A stretch of 64,000 nucleotides of DNA from Gammaproteobacteria bacterium (GCA_021773555.1 JAJFKA010000092.1:27315-91314); one strand, 5' to 3'. Positions 25,728-34,844 are shown, counted from the stretch's first letter. The notes: generated by a model not told the origin, from the letters alone. Translations and numbers: made by a program.

Positions 25728-27314
25728 ATGGCTGCAGATCGACCGGATTACATTATTGTCGGAGCTGGGTCAGCCGGGTCGGTTCTCGCCCATCGGTTGT
25801 CGAAGCAATACAAGGTGACCCTGCTGGAAGCAGGTCCGAGAGATTATGGCTGGGACTTCAGGGTCCACATGCCAGCGGCCTTATCACACGTGTTAAACAA
25901 TGATCGATACAACTGGTTTTATCACTCTGAACCGGAACCTAATTTGAATGGTCGGCGTGCATACTGCCCGCGGGGAAGGGTACTTGGTGGATCATCTTCC
26001 ATTAACGGCATGATTTACGTCCGTGGAAATCCGGTAGATTTTGATGACTGGTCGGAGCGCCCCGGGCTCGGAAACTGGAGATACGAGGACTGTTTGCCGT
26101 ATTTTAAAAGGGCTGAGTCAGCGATTGCAGGAGACACCGATTTCCGCGGTCGCGACGGCCCGTTGCATATCAGTCGGGGCAAGGCTGAGAATGTCCTGTT
26201 TAAAGCCTGGCTGGCAGCAGGAGAGCAGGCAGGACATTACCTTACCGATGATTTCAATGGCCGCATTCAGGAAGGATTTGGCGTGTTTGACCGCACAATC
26301 AGGTCTGGACGGCGGATGAGTGCCGCCAGAGCCTATCTCTATCCGAGGCCGGTAAACCTGACCATCATGGATAAGGCCAGGGTTACCAGAATCCTCACCC
26401 GGTCAGGAAAGGCTACAGGTGTTGAATTCGAAAAGTCCGGAAAGGTACAGGTTCTGAATGCAGACAGGGAAGTTATTTTGTGTGGTGGTGCGATCAACTC
26501 GCCGCAGTTGCTGATGCTGTCCGGCATCGGACCGGCCGCGCATCTTGCTGAAATGGATATTCCGGTGATTCTCGATTTACCCGGAGTGGGACGAGACCTG
26601 CAGGATCATCTGGAGATATACATCCAGTATAGTTGTCAGCAGCCGGTTTCGATTTACCCTGCACTTAAATGGTACAACCAGCCGGGCATCGGATTGCGCT
26701 GGTACATTAATGGGAGCGGACCCGGCGGCACGAATCATTTCGAGACCGGGGCTTTTTTAAAAAGTGATGCGGTCAGAAGGGCGCCGGATTTACAGTTCCA
26801 TTTCCTGCCGATAGCGATGAACTACGACGGCAGCGACAAACATGATGGTCACGGTTTTCAGGTACATGTTGGACCAATGAAACCCAGCAGTCGCGGTCGT
26901 GTTAGACTGAGTTCAAACGATCCGTTTGCGGCGCCTTGCATATCCTTCAATTACAACTCGACTGAACACGATCGTGAAGTAATGCGCAAGGGCATCCGGC
27001 TGGCACGGGATATTGTTGCCCAGGCTGCGTTTGATGAATTTCGCGGAATTGAGCTGAGACCCGGATCTGAGGAGCAAACGGATACAGAACTCGACGGGTT
27101 TGTTTCGAAGTTCGCAGAAAGTGCCTACCACCCCAGTTGCAGCTGCCGCATGGGAGACGACGCGTTCGCGGTGGTCGACTCCGAGGGGCGCGTCCATGGA
27201 ATCGAAAATCTCCGGGTCATCGACGCTTCGATCATGCCAGAAATAACTAATGGGAACCTGAATGCACCAGTAATCATGATGGCTGAAAAACTAAGTGATG
27301 CAATCCTCGCCTGA
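25728..27314 (+). CDS. GMC family oxidoreductase (choline dehydrogenase-like)
   Basis: A 528-residue FAD enzyme. The ADP-binding fold starts at residue 6 (YIIVGAGSAGSVLAHRLS), the GMC signature follows in GRVLGGSSSINGMIYVRG (about 85-102) and the second signature in GGAINSPQLLMLSGIGP. The C-terminal active-site histidine is in YHPSCSCRMG, and an asparagine lies in NGNLNAPVIMMAEK. These enzymes oxidise primary or secondary alcohols (choline, PEG, alkanols). No signal peptide is seen. The gene has its own promoter and stands alone; it is convergent with the small secreted-protein gene. Confidence 0.95.
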   Translation: MAADRPDYIIVGAGSAGSVLAHRLSKQYKVTLLEAGPRDYGWDFRVHMPAALSHVLNNDRYNWFYHSEPEPNLNGRRAYCPRGRVLGGSSSINGMIYVRGNPVDFDDWSERPGLGNWRYEDCLPYFKRAESAIAGDTDFRGRDGPLHISRGKAENVLFKAWLAAGEQAGHYLTDDFNGRIQEGFGVFDRTIRSGRRMSAARAYLYPRPVNLTIMDKARVTRILTRSGKATGVEFEKSGKVQVLNADREVILCGGAINSPQLLMLSGIGPAAHLAEMDIPVILDLPGVGRDLQDHLEIYIQYSCQQPVSIYPALKWYNQPGIGLRWYINGSGPGGTNHFETGAFLKSDAVRRAPDLQFHFLPIAMNYDGSDKHDGHGFQVHVGPMKPSSRGRVRLSSNDPFAAPCISFNYNSTEHDREVMRKGIRLARDIVAQAAFDEFRGIELRPGSEEQTDTELDGFVSKFAESAYHPSCSCRMGDDAFAVVDSEGRVHGIENLRVIDASIMPEITNGNLNAPVIMMAEKLSDAILA

Positions 27315-27342
27315 CAACCACGTCCGTGCCCGGACCTATGTG

Positions 27343-27735
27343 TTAGTCGTTAATAATAATTTTTGGATCATACTCACATCCGGCAGCATTGACGACGCTG
27401 TAGGCGTAGCTGCCACTGTAGGCGGATGGTGAAATTTTGCAATGCACGGATTTGGATGATTGGTGGCAGCCGCCCTCAAATATTCCGTGGTCCGAGGAAT
27501 TTTTCATCACAATCTGGAAATCCGGAGCTGAGGTCGCTGAACCCTTATACTTCCAGCTGATGTTATGCGCCTGGCCTTTCGTGAAACAAACATCCTCACC
27601 AGACCCACACCCCTGGTCTGGCTGTACTGCGATCGGACAGTTATTGTCGTCAATGACGATCTGGATCTTGACGCTTTTTGCGGAAGCCGAAAAAGAAAGC
27701 GCAGTTAACAGGCAAGCAAGAAGGAATTTAGTCAT
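27343..27735 (-). CDS. Small secreted cysteine-rich protein, unknown function
   Basis: A 130-residue protein; ATG 27735 is chosen because it gives a typical signal peptide (MTKFLLACLLTALSFSASA, cleaved after residue 19). The mature part contains six cysteines (in DNNCP, QGCGSG, DVCF, GGCHQ, VHCK and AGCEY), enough for three disulfides, and looks beta-rich. I do not recognise a family. Its start codon lies inside the end of the TIR-TPR gene (overlap 8 bases), so it is probably translated by coupling from the same mRNA. It may be a periplasmic or outer-surface partner of that protein. Confidence 0.75.
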   Translation of the reverse strand: MTKFLLACLLTALSFSASAKSVKIQIVIDDNNCPIAVQPDQGCGSGEDVCFTKGQAHNISWKYKGSATSAPDFQIVMKNSSDHGIFEGGCHQSSKSVHCKISPSAYSGSYAYSVVNAAGCEYDPKIIIND

Positions 27736-29797
27736 CGGAAGGTTCTCTGAAATTCTGATTTTTAAAATTTGCATCACGGTTGATCAGTGACTCTGAATAT
27801 CCTTTCAGTACAAGCTGGTTAAGTAACCTGCCCGTTTCCTTTTCATTACCAAGTCTCGAATGCGTCACAGCAGCATCATACACCGTATTGATGTCTTCGT
27901 CGCCAACGACTGATAGTGCCTTATCCAGGTAACTGAGCGATGTCACATCCTCTCCAAGTGCTGCATAGTAAGTCGAAAGGCTCGATAGCACTTCGCCATC
28001 ACTAGGATTGATAAGCATCTGACGTTCAGCCATCTCGATGGCACGACGATAGGCAAGCTGATAGTCACCGCCGGAGAACAGCAGCGCCTCACCCATGTTG
28101 CCCCACATTCTGTGATCGTCGGGGGAGAGGTTTACTGCGGCCTGATAAGAGTCAAGTGCGCGACCATACTGATGGTTAAAGAAGTAAGCCGATCCCAGGT
28201 TTGCATAGGTCTCTGGCGTGGGTTCCTCAAGTAGCGACTGTTCCCAGTTGTCGATCGCAAGGTCAAATGCTTCCAGCAGGAAGTAGGCTGCACCAACATT
28301 GTTTAACGCCTTGGCTTTTTGCAGAACCAACTCGGCCTGGCTGCTGAAGTATTTTGCCGCCTTCTCATAGTCGCCTGTTGCAAAGTAGATGCTTGCGAGA
28401 CTCTGGTAATTGGTCCAGTAATTGGGTTCGATGGCAATCGCTGTCAGCAGTAATTCCTCTGCTTCTCCATAGTTTTGTTGGCGTTGGTAGTTACGTGCCA
28501 GCCCGCGAAGGATTTCAGTCGAGTAGGGTGTTTGTGCGAGGGCTTCGTTGAAATGGTTTTGTGCGAGCTCATACTCACCAGCGGTCGAATACAGACGTCC
28601 CATCGCGCCGAGGACACTACTGTTGGCGGGACTCAGGGTTTTTGCCCTGTGACATTGCTTTTCTGCCTGTTCGAAGTTCGCAGGGGAGCGTGTTTCCCGA
28701 TAGAGATTGATGTAAGTCTCACAAAGACCGGCACGCGCTTGCGCAAAACGGGGTGCGGTTTTAACCACCCTGGCGAAAATCTCGCGGGTGTCGTTCAGGG
28801 CTTCCAGCGTCTGGGGTTTTCGCGCCTCGGCTTTGCCGGTGAGGTACTGCAGGTAAGTGTTGGGATTGAGTTCGTCCCGCCCCTTCGGTTCCGAAATCGT
28901 GCGGTCGAAATGAGAGGCTACTTCACGTGCAACGACCGTGGCTGAGCGGGCAAGGTTGTCCTTGTGAACCGGGATCTGCTTTTCCCACAAGGTGCTTGAA
29001 TTGTTTGTGTCAATCAACTGCACAGCGAGGGTTTGTCCACTGCTCTGACTCGATGCTTCCAGGAGGCGTCCGGTCACAAGGTATCTGGAGTCGATTTTCA
29101 GGTCGCTGTTTGTGCTGTATTCTCGCGTCTGGTTATTCGAGGTGACGTAAACGTCTTCGATTTCTCGAAGGATGTCACTAACCTCATAACTTAGTGAGTT
29201 GAGGATTTCATCGGGTCCCTCAAACGGCATGATTGTGATTGAAGCGTCCGGGATTCTGTTCTCGGTTGATGCTGACGAACTTTTCGTTGTGCTATTGAGT
29301 AACCAGTAGCCTGATGAGATGGCGACAAGCATGATACCGATTGTGATTAGCGCCCAATTGACCCTGCGCCTACCTGAGGGTAAGTTGATTGCGTCAAGGT
29401 TAACCGGGCCTCCAAGGATGTCGGCGATTGCCGCGATGACGCGGTTGAGTTCGGAATCATCAGGTCTGGTTGGCCAATCCACGAGAAAAGCGGATTGCTT
29501 GCGTCGAAAAACCAGGGGTACTCTTACTTCGTCGAGCAGTACCGGGATGAGAATGCCTCTGTCCATACCCTCATGAGCCTCAGCGACAACCCAGTCGGAC
29601 TTGACCGAAAATTTGCTCCAGAAGACCACGACGCACTCGGCCTCCTGGATCTCCTCGTCGATGCGGTTTTCAAAAGTATGTCCAGGTACGAGTGCGCGGT
29701 CCCACCAGACGCTCCATCCCTGATCGTTAAGCAGGGTGACGAATGGTTCAACCCGCGCACGATCCTCGCGTGCATAGCTGACAAAAATGTTGGCCAT
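27728..29797 (-). CDS. TIR domain - transmembrane - TolB-N-like - TPR protein
   Basis: A 689-residue protein with an N-terminal TIR domain (1 to about 125; IFVSYAREDRARVE at 4-17). The WxxxE segment W69-E73 in SDWVVAEAHEG holds the glutamate that is catalytic in NAD-cleaving TIR domains. A single transmembrane helix (about 148-167) follows, then a region at 185-300 resembling the periplasmic TolB-N/FlgO-like domain of CadC-type receptors, then about eight TPR-like repeats to the C-terminus. The expected topology is TIR inside, TPR outside the inner membrane. No Shine-Dalgarno sequence is evident. Whether the TIR has NADase, scaffold or defence activity is not shown. The small secreted-protein gene overlaps its 3' end. 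Confidence 0.88.
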   Translation of the reverse strand: MANIFVSYAREDRARVEPFVTLLNDQGWSVWWDRALVPGHTFENRIDEEIQEAECVVVFWSKFSVKSDWVVAEAHEGMDRGILIPVLLDEVRVPLVFRRKQSAFLVDWPTRPDDSELNRVIAAIADILGGPVNLDAINLPSGRRRVNWALITIGIMLVAISSGYWLLNSTTKSSSASTENRIPDASITIMPFEGPDEILNSLSYEVSDILREIEDVYVTSNNQTREYSTNSDLKIDSRYLVTGRLLEASSQSSGQTLAVQLIDTNNSSTLWEKQIPVHKDNLARSATVVAREVASHFDRTISEPKGRDELNPNTYLQYLTGKAEARKPQTLEALNDTREIFARVVKTAPRFAQARAGLCETYINLYRETRSPANFEQAEKQCHRAKTLSPANSSVLGAMGRLYSTAGEYELAQNHFNEALAQTPYSTEILRGLARNYQRQQNYGEAEELLLTAIAIEPNYWTNYQSLASIYFATGDYEKAAKYFSSQAELVLQKAKALNNVGAAYFLLEAFDLAIDNWEQSLLEEPTPETYANLGSAYFFNHQYGRALDSYQAAVNLSPDDHRMWGNMGEALLFSGGDYQLAYRRAIEMAERQMLINPSDGEVLSSLSTYYAALGEDVTSLSYLDKALSVVGDEDINTVYDAAVTHSRLGNEKETGRLLNQLVLKGYSESLINRDANFKNQNFREPSDD

Positions 29798-30075
29798 GAT
29801 GACTGCAGTCTAATGGTAGCGCGTTACTTTAACCTCCCTCGATGTTGCAATCAATTTGTCGATTAAATTTAATGGGTTAGGATAATTTGTTAATGTCCAT
29901 AATATTGCTCCTGAGCGTGATTTCACGAAACCGGTGTAAAGCAATCCGACTATTGCGCGTGTCGGCTTCCAATTTCGTGATGCATACGGTCGCGAAATGC
30001 CCGGCAGGATGGCTCCTGGACGACCATCGCAAGATTGGCCTCATTGAATCAATGATTCTGACTCCTGAGGAGATT

Positions 30076-30097
30076 CCGTTAATAGTTGAATTAACGG
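30076..30097. repeat. 8-bp perfect inverted repeat
   Basis: CCGTTAAT (30076-30083) and ATTAACGG (30090-30097) flank a 6-base loop. No T-run follows. Possible operator or RNA hairpin. Confidence 0.45.
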
Positions 30098-30191
30098 TCT
30101 TCAATCGCCGGTGATCAACAACGGAAACTGTTGAATAACGCGTGCTACAGGCTATTGGGCGAGGTTAATGGCCAGCTGAAGGTCTTAGTGT

Positions 30192-30218
30192 TTTGATATT
30201 AATCCATTGAATATCAAA
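30192..30218. repeat. 9-bp perfect inverted repeat
   Basis: TTTGATATT (30192-30200) and AATATCAAA (30210-30218) are separated by 9 bases, so the half-site centres are 18 bases apart; this would suit a dimeric regulator on one DNA face or a hairpin. Lies about 250 bases upstream of prsR. Confidence 0.45.
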
Positions 30219-30358
30219 CAACTGCAGAGCATTAGTAAAGTGGATTCTATTTCCTGTTCGTCGCCACACGTCCGTGCTGAATATTGTTGTCAGCGGATGT
30301 TGTGCGTCGGTTAAACTCGAACTCGAAAGACCGTCGATTCAAGTCTCCGATAAAACGT

Positions 30359-30374
30359 CGAATAAATTGACACT
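30359..30374. promoter_or_regulatory. Putative third PrsR-box-like element upstream of prsR
   Basis: CGAATAAATTGACACT matches the two 16-base elements in front of the PEP-CTERM gene at 13 or 12 of 16 positions by eye. It lies about 90 bases upstream of prsR and would allow autoregulation. It also contains TTGACA, so a sigma-70 -35 element is an alternative reading, although no fitting -10 was found. Confidence 0.4.
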
Positions 30375-30466
30375 TTTTCTTGAATAATGATGGCCTATGG
30401 GTTTGAATAACTTCCCCGCAAGCGAAGCTGTTTCGCTGTATTACCGGTGACTGAGTGCGAGATCAA

Positions 30467-31870
30467 ATGGGCAAAGATAAGTCCACACTGCTGATAGTTG
30501 AAGATGATGAAGGCTTACGCAAGCAGCTGAAATGGCATTTTAGCGAGGACGAATACCAGGTCGTACTCGCGAATGATTTCGAGTCTGCTATTGAAGCCTT
30601 GAGACTATACGAGCCTTCGGTAGTGATACAGGACCTTGGACTACCCCCTCACGAAGATGATGTCGTTGAAGGTTTCCGCACTATGCGTGAAATACTTCAT
30701 CTGGCAAGAAATACCAAAGTCATTGTTGTTACCGGTACTCAGGATACCGAACATGCGCTGCGTGCAGTGTCCATGGGCGCTTACGACTTTTATCCAAAGC
30801 CGATCGACACCCAGGTGCTGGACCTCATCGTTAATCGTGCTTTCCAGATGTTTGAACTGGAAATGCAAAATAAAGATTTGCTGCAACAGGAGGCGTCTCC
30901 ACTGACGGGATTGATTACCAGTCACCCGACAATGCTGAATATTTGTAACAAGCTTGAAAAAATTGCAGTCACAGATGTTACCTGCTCACTGCACGGTGAG
31001 AGCGGTACCGGTAAAGAAGTGCTCGCGCGTGCCATTCACGTCCTGAGCCCGAGAAACGATGAGCCATTCGTTGCCATCAATTGTGCGGCGATTCCCGATA
31101 CCTTGATCGAGAGTGAATTATTCGGACATGAGAAAGGATCGTTCACAGGTGCGGGCCAGAAGAATATTGGTAAAATTGAATCCGCGGAAAAAGGCACCTT
31201 GTTTCTTGATGAATTAGGGGATATGCCGTTAGCTGCCCAGGCGAAGCTCCTGCGCTTTATCCAGGAGAGGGTTATCGAGCGAATTGGCGGCCGCGTCGAA
31301 ATTCCGGTTGATGTACGTATTGTCTGTGCGACCAATAAAGATCTCGAAAAAATGGTCACCGAGGGCACGTTCCGGGAAGATCTCTACTTCCGCATATCTG
31401 AAATGGTAGTACACATTCCGCCTTTACGAGATCGTGGTGAAGATAAGCTGTTGCTCGCTCGACACTTTCTTGATCAATTTGCCAACGATTACGATCGCGA
31501 CATTGTCAATTACGATGAGACAGCCATTGCTGCCATCGATGCCTACAAGTGGCCAGGCAATGTTCGAGAGTTGATCAGTAAAGTCAAAAACGCCGTGGTG
31601 ATGGCGGACACCAAATTTATTACTGCCGTGGATCTGGGGCTTGAGGAAGTCGGTGAACTTGCCTTGAACCTGAAGCACGTTCGTGAAGCAGCCGAGCGAA
31701 CAGCTATCCTGAAAGCATTAACTATTTCCGGTGGAAAGATAACGTCAGCTGCCAAACTGCTAGGCGTCACCAGGCCAACTTTGTATGACCTCCTGAAACG
31801 TTATGGTATCCGTAACGAAGTGAAGGGAGATATCCAGAGTGTGGACAAAATGGCAGCGAATTCCGACTAG
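30467..31870 (+). CDS. prsR: PEP-CTERM-box response regulator, sigma-54-dependent activator PrsR
   Basis: A 467-residue NtrC-family regulator (an in-frame GTG 12 bases earlier is an alternative start). The receiver domain (about 5-125) has the phospho-acceptor Asp56 in VVIQDLGLPP, the acidic pair in VEDDEG and the Thr/Lys positions in VVTGTQ and YPKPID. The AAA+ domain has Walker A GESGTGKE (177-184), the sigma-54 contact loop GSFTGA (224-229, a variant of GAFTGA) and Walker B GTLFLDELGD. A Fis-type helix-turn-helix ends the protein (SAAKLLGVTRPTLYDLLKRYGI). The receiver sequence has the PrsR style known from exosortase loci. It should activate RpoN promoters of PEP-CTERM genes; one such promoter is found at 37668. 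The usual partner kinase PrsK is not next to it. Confidence 0.92.
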   Translation: MGKDKSTLLIVEDDEGLRKQLKWHFSEDEYQVVLANDFESAIEALRLYEPSVVIQDLGLPPHEDDVVEGFRTMREILHLARNTKVIVVTGTQDTEHALRAVSMGAYDFYPKPIDTQVLDLIVNRAFQMFELEMQNKDLLQQEASPLTGLITSHPTMLNICNKLEKIAVTDVTCSLHGESGTGKEVLARAIHVLSPRNDEPFVAINCAAIPDTLIESELFGHEKGSFTGAGQKNIGKIESAEKGTLFLDELGDMPLAAQAKLLRFIQERVIERIGGRVEIPVDVRIVCATNKDLEKMVTEGTFREDLYFRISEMVVHIPPLRDRGEDKLLLARHFLDQFANDYDRDIVNYDETAIAAIDAYKWPGNVRELISKVKNAVVMADTKFITAVDLGLEEVGELALNLKHVREAAERTAILKALTISGGKITSAAKLLGVTRPTLYDLLKRYGIRNEVKGDIQSVDKMAANSD

Positions 31871-31965
31871 CTGGCTTCAATCGGATTCAAACCAGCAAAG
31901 TTGTTCTGCGCATTAACTCCTTCGAGGATGATTCCTTTTACTGCTGAGCCTCGTGTTAAACCATG

Positions 31966-33225
31966 TTAATTATACAACCGGCACTGGTCTAACCTGGACT
32001 CGATGTCCTCGAGTATTTGATTGTAACGAGGATCGCCGACCCCGCCATAGTCACGCATAAACACGTCGTTAGCGAGCAGTTCCGGTAGATCGAGGAAGTC
32101 TGGAATGAAATCTTTTTCAGAGGGCCGGCCGGTCATAAAGTCCTGCATTTTCCTGGCTGAAGTGTCGTTCGATATCGCGTACTCGGCGACCCTGACTCCG
32201 GCCCGGTCGGCCCCAAGATCGGTAAAACTGAATCCACTGCCACCTTTAGCGTCGTCGAGTTCCTTGAATAAACCGACCGTATCGGCAATTCCACTTCCTC
32301 CGGTGAGTGTCAGAGCCGCGGAAGAAAGAAAGTGTTGGGCGAAATCATATCTGCCGGACAGCGTCAGGCGTTTGCTGACCTTTTTCCCGCTGGGTAGCTG
32401 CACACCCAGCATTCTGGCGATATCGACACCGCTGAAGTAAAACGAGAGCGCGAGGAGTGCCGCCCGGTTTTCCTCCACTGGATTGTTGCCTCTGGCTTGT
32501 GCCAGGAAAAATAAGGGGGTCAGGAACTCAGTCAATGAAACTTCGTTGGGCAGTGCGGGATTTGCAGCCACGGCAGAAATCTGTTTTGAGTACGCGAGCA
32601 GTCTGGCGCGCATCTCGTCGTCTATCGCCAGGTCACGGCCCCGGTCTTTTAGTCGATCGACGAGATCAGGTTCCCACTGATACACCACCAGCATACGATC
32701 TTCAAGGATCTGCAATCCGTTGAGTGATTGCATGGCGGCGTTGTACTCGGGTACTCGCAACAATGCCTTGTTGGCATATCCTCGTAACATCTCGGCCGCC
32801 CATCCGGGGATAGCCACGGTGCCAAGCGAGAGGGATTCGATGGCCAGTACATCGGACCATTGACTAAGCGAGAGTGAAAAATTGAAATACTCACCGATCG
32901 GATTTTCCGGCAGTCGGAAAGTCAATTGTGTATAGGCTCGTCCCGGATGCAGTTCAACCGCGACGGCGCCGCCGCCCAACTGCGACAATATGTAACCGGA
33001 GATCAGCGTGATTTCGGCTTCGTCGATCCACTGGGTCGCAATTTCACCGGGTGCAAGCCTTCTGGGGTCGTTCCGTTTCAGCAGCGATTTAGCCCTGTCA
33101 ATCTGCTCGGCATCATAAGCGATATCAGACATAACCAGCGGTTGCGACTCGATCATCAAAAAAGGCAGGGCGAAAAGACCGAGCACTAGCGCAAACAAAA
33201 TGAGATAGAACAGTTTTTTAAACAT
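31966..33225 (-). CDS. Exported/membrane-anchored protein of unknown function in the EPS locus
   Basis: A 419-residue protein with a hydrophobic N-terminal segment (about 3-24, LFYLILFALVLGLFALPFLM), acting as signal anchor or signal peptide; the rest is soluble and should be periplasmic. Recognisable stretches such as RLTLSGRYDFAQHFLSSAALTLTGGSGIADTVGL (about 280-315, split here by position) look conserved, and the sequence FSFTDLGADRAGV follows, but I cannot name a family. No zinc or serine-hydrolase signature is clear. It is convergent with prsR and divergent from the WcaJ-like gene, so it probably belongs to the polysaccharide locus. Confidence 0.75.
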   Translation of the reverse strand: MFKKLFYLILFALVLGLFALPFLMIESQPLVMSDIAYDAEQIDRAKSLLKRNDPRRLAPGEIATQWIDEAEITLISGYILSQLGGGAVAVELHPGRAYTQLTFRLPENPIGEYFNFSLSLSQWSDVLAIESLSLGTVAIPGWAAEMLRGYANKALLRVPEYNAAMQSLNGLQILEDRMLVVYQWEPDLVDRLKDRGRDLAIDDEMRARLLAYSKQISAVAANPALPNEVSLTEFLTPLFFLAQARGNNPVEENRAALLALSFYFSGVDIARMLGVQLPSGKKVSKRLTLSGRYDFAQHFLSSAALTLTGGSGIADTVGLFKELDDAKGGSGFSFTDLGADRAGVRVAEYAISNDTSARKMQDFMTGRPSEKDFIPDFLDLPELLANDVFMRDYGGVGDPRYNQILEDIESRLDQCRLYN

Positions 33226-33387
33226 CTGCTGTAAACTAATAACTGTGCATGAAGATTAGCTTTTAGCGCGCCGGGCTACAACCCAGGCCAAAGCTGCGTC
33301 CAAAAAGAATGGTCGGGCTTGTGTCAGGGCAGTAGTGCCACTAACATCGGGCCTCGTAGAAAAACTGGTAAAAAGCCACCACACTTA

Positions 33388-34785
33388 ATGATTACAGATG
33401 AGACGAGAAAGCTAGCGAAACAATCCAGATCCGCCAAGGTGTGGATCCAGATGCTGCTGGATCATATTGTGGTGCAGAGTTTGCTGATTGTTCATACCTA
33501 CCTGCGCAATGATGAGTTTTCGGATGAGTATCGGATTCTGGCAATCATCACATTTCTGTTGATGACGATCATCTACAATACCGTGGGTGTCTATCGCCAC
33601 GAGAGCGCCAAGAGTGACTACTTCTCGTCTGTGTTACAGGGGTGGGGTACGCTGGTACTGTTATTGGGCCTGTTTGGATTCGTCACTAAAACGAGCGAAA
33701 CCTTCTCCCGGGAGGTGATTTTGTCCTGGAGTGTCACCGGGCTGCTCGGCCAGCTGGTGGTGTACTACCTGACCCGCAAAGTGCTGATTCGTGCCATGTC
33801 AGAGACGATCCCAACGCTGATTGTCGGTGGTGGGGAACTTGGTCGACATATCGCGAGCCATACCAACTCCAATCAGTGGATTCCGGACCAGGTGATTGGC
33901 GTCATTGATGACGGGGAAGTGTTCGATGCAGGATGGGAGGAGCTTGGGATCCCCAGGCTTGGTGTCATTGCGGATATCCATCGGGTGGTCAAAGACTACG
34001 GTGTGCGCCGGGTTTACATCACCATGTCCCTGGAAAATGGCGATCTGATCAAGCCGCTGGCACTTGGGCTGATTGAGGAAAACGTTGACGTGATCTGGGC
34101 GCCGGATATATTTGGTGTGAGCCTGCTGAATCACTCGATTAAGGAAATTGCCGGTGTTCCGCTTATTTCATTGTCAGAAACGCCGTTACAAGGTGGCTCG
34201 GCGCTGGCTAAAACCGTCATGGACAAGATCCTGGCGATGGTCGCACTCGTGTTGACCGGACCGGTGATGATCATAACGGCACTGCTGGTCCTGGTGACCT
34301 CACCTGGCCCAATCCTGTTCAGGCAGAAACGCCATGGATGGGATGGCCGGATTGTTGAGGTATATAAATTCCGTAGCATGAAGGTCCATGAGGAACTCGA
34401 TGGAGAAGTCCGGCAGGCGACCAGGGATGACGATCGTATAACGGCGGTGGGCAAATTTATCCGGCGCACAAGCATCGATGAACTGCCGCAATTGTTCAAT
34501 GTGCTCTCCGGCTCCATGTCTCTGGTGGGTCCAAGACCACATGCACTTGCTCACAATGAGTTCTACAAGGGAAAAATTGGGGCTTACATGCTGCGGCACA
34601 GAATTAAACCCGGATTGACGGGACTGGCCCAGGTAAACGGATTCAGGGGTGAAACCGATACGATCGACAAAATGCAAAGCAGGGTTAATTACGATCTTGC
34701 CTACATCAATAACTGGTCAATCTGGCTTGATATCGAGATATTGTTCAAAACCGTATTCGTGGTTTTTGGTAGAAATGTCTATTGA
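33388..34785 (+). CDS. Undecaprenyl-phosphate glucose phosphotransferase, WcaJ-like
   Basis: A 465-residue polyprenyl-phosphate sugar-1-phosphate transferase. ATG 33388 (MITDETRKLAK) is chosen because the longer frame from a GTG at 33319 has an unlikely N-terminus; neither start has a good ribosome site. Four hydrophobic segments in the first 150 residues are followed by a Rossmann-like CoA-binding domain (VGGGELGRHIASH) and a catalytic domain from about 270, with KRHGWDGRIVEVYKFRSM, RRTSIDELPQLFNV, GPRPHA and GFRGETDT. The last two motifs are typical of WcaJ. It should load glucose-1-phosphate onto undecaprenyl phosphate to begin the repeat unit. In most XrtA loci this step is by an EpsB_2-type enzyme, so this is a variant. 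Confidence 0.9.
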   Translation: MITDETRKLAKQSRSAKVWIQMLLDHIVVQSLLIVHTYLRNDEFSDEYRILAIITFLLMTIIYNTVGVYRHESAKSDYFSSVLQGWGTLVLLLGLFGFVTKTSETFSREVILSWSVTGLLGQLVVYYLTRKVLIRAMSETIPTLIVGGGELGRHIASHTNSNQWIPDQVIGVIDDGEVFDAGWEELGIPRLGVIADIHRVVKDYGVRRVYITMSLENGDLIKPLALGLIEENVDVIWAPDIFGVSLLNHSIKEIAGVPLISLSETPLQGGSALAKTVMDKILAMVALVLTGPVMIITALLVLVTSPGPILFRQKRHGWDGRIVEVYKFRSMKVHEELDGEVRQATRDDDRITAVGKFIRRTSIDELPQLFNVLSGSMSLVGPRPHALAHNEFYKGKIGAYMLRHRIKPGLTGLAQVNGFRGETDTIDKMQSRVNYDLAYINNWSIWLDIEILFKTVFVVFGRNVY

Positions 34786-34844
34786 GAACAGACCCTATCA
34801 TGCAATCCGCAACGCTCCGCTGTGCAATCTCCAGGTAGCTTTCT

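Larger units (their letters stand above)
29798..30466. other. 669-base intergenic region between the TIR-TPR gene and prsR
   Basis: No convincing gene. A 75-codon frame at 29887-30114 (+) and an opposing one at 29877-30104 have no ribosome site or recognisable sequence. The region holds two perfect inverted repeats (30076-30097 and 30192-30218) and, at 30359-30374, a sequence related to the putative PrsR boxes. It should contain the divergent promoters of both neighbours and could encode a small RNA, but nothing beyond the repeats supports that. Confidence 0.6.

Noticed and set aside
29887..30114. 75-codon open frame on the plus strand in the gap before prsR
   Set aside because: TTG start, no ribosome site, no recognisable motif, and an equally long frame lies on the opposite strand.
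30391..30406. Possible sigma-54 promoter TGGCCTATGGGTTTGA before prsR
   Set aside because: The -12 position has TG rather than the nearly invariant GC, so the match is too weak.
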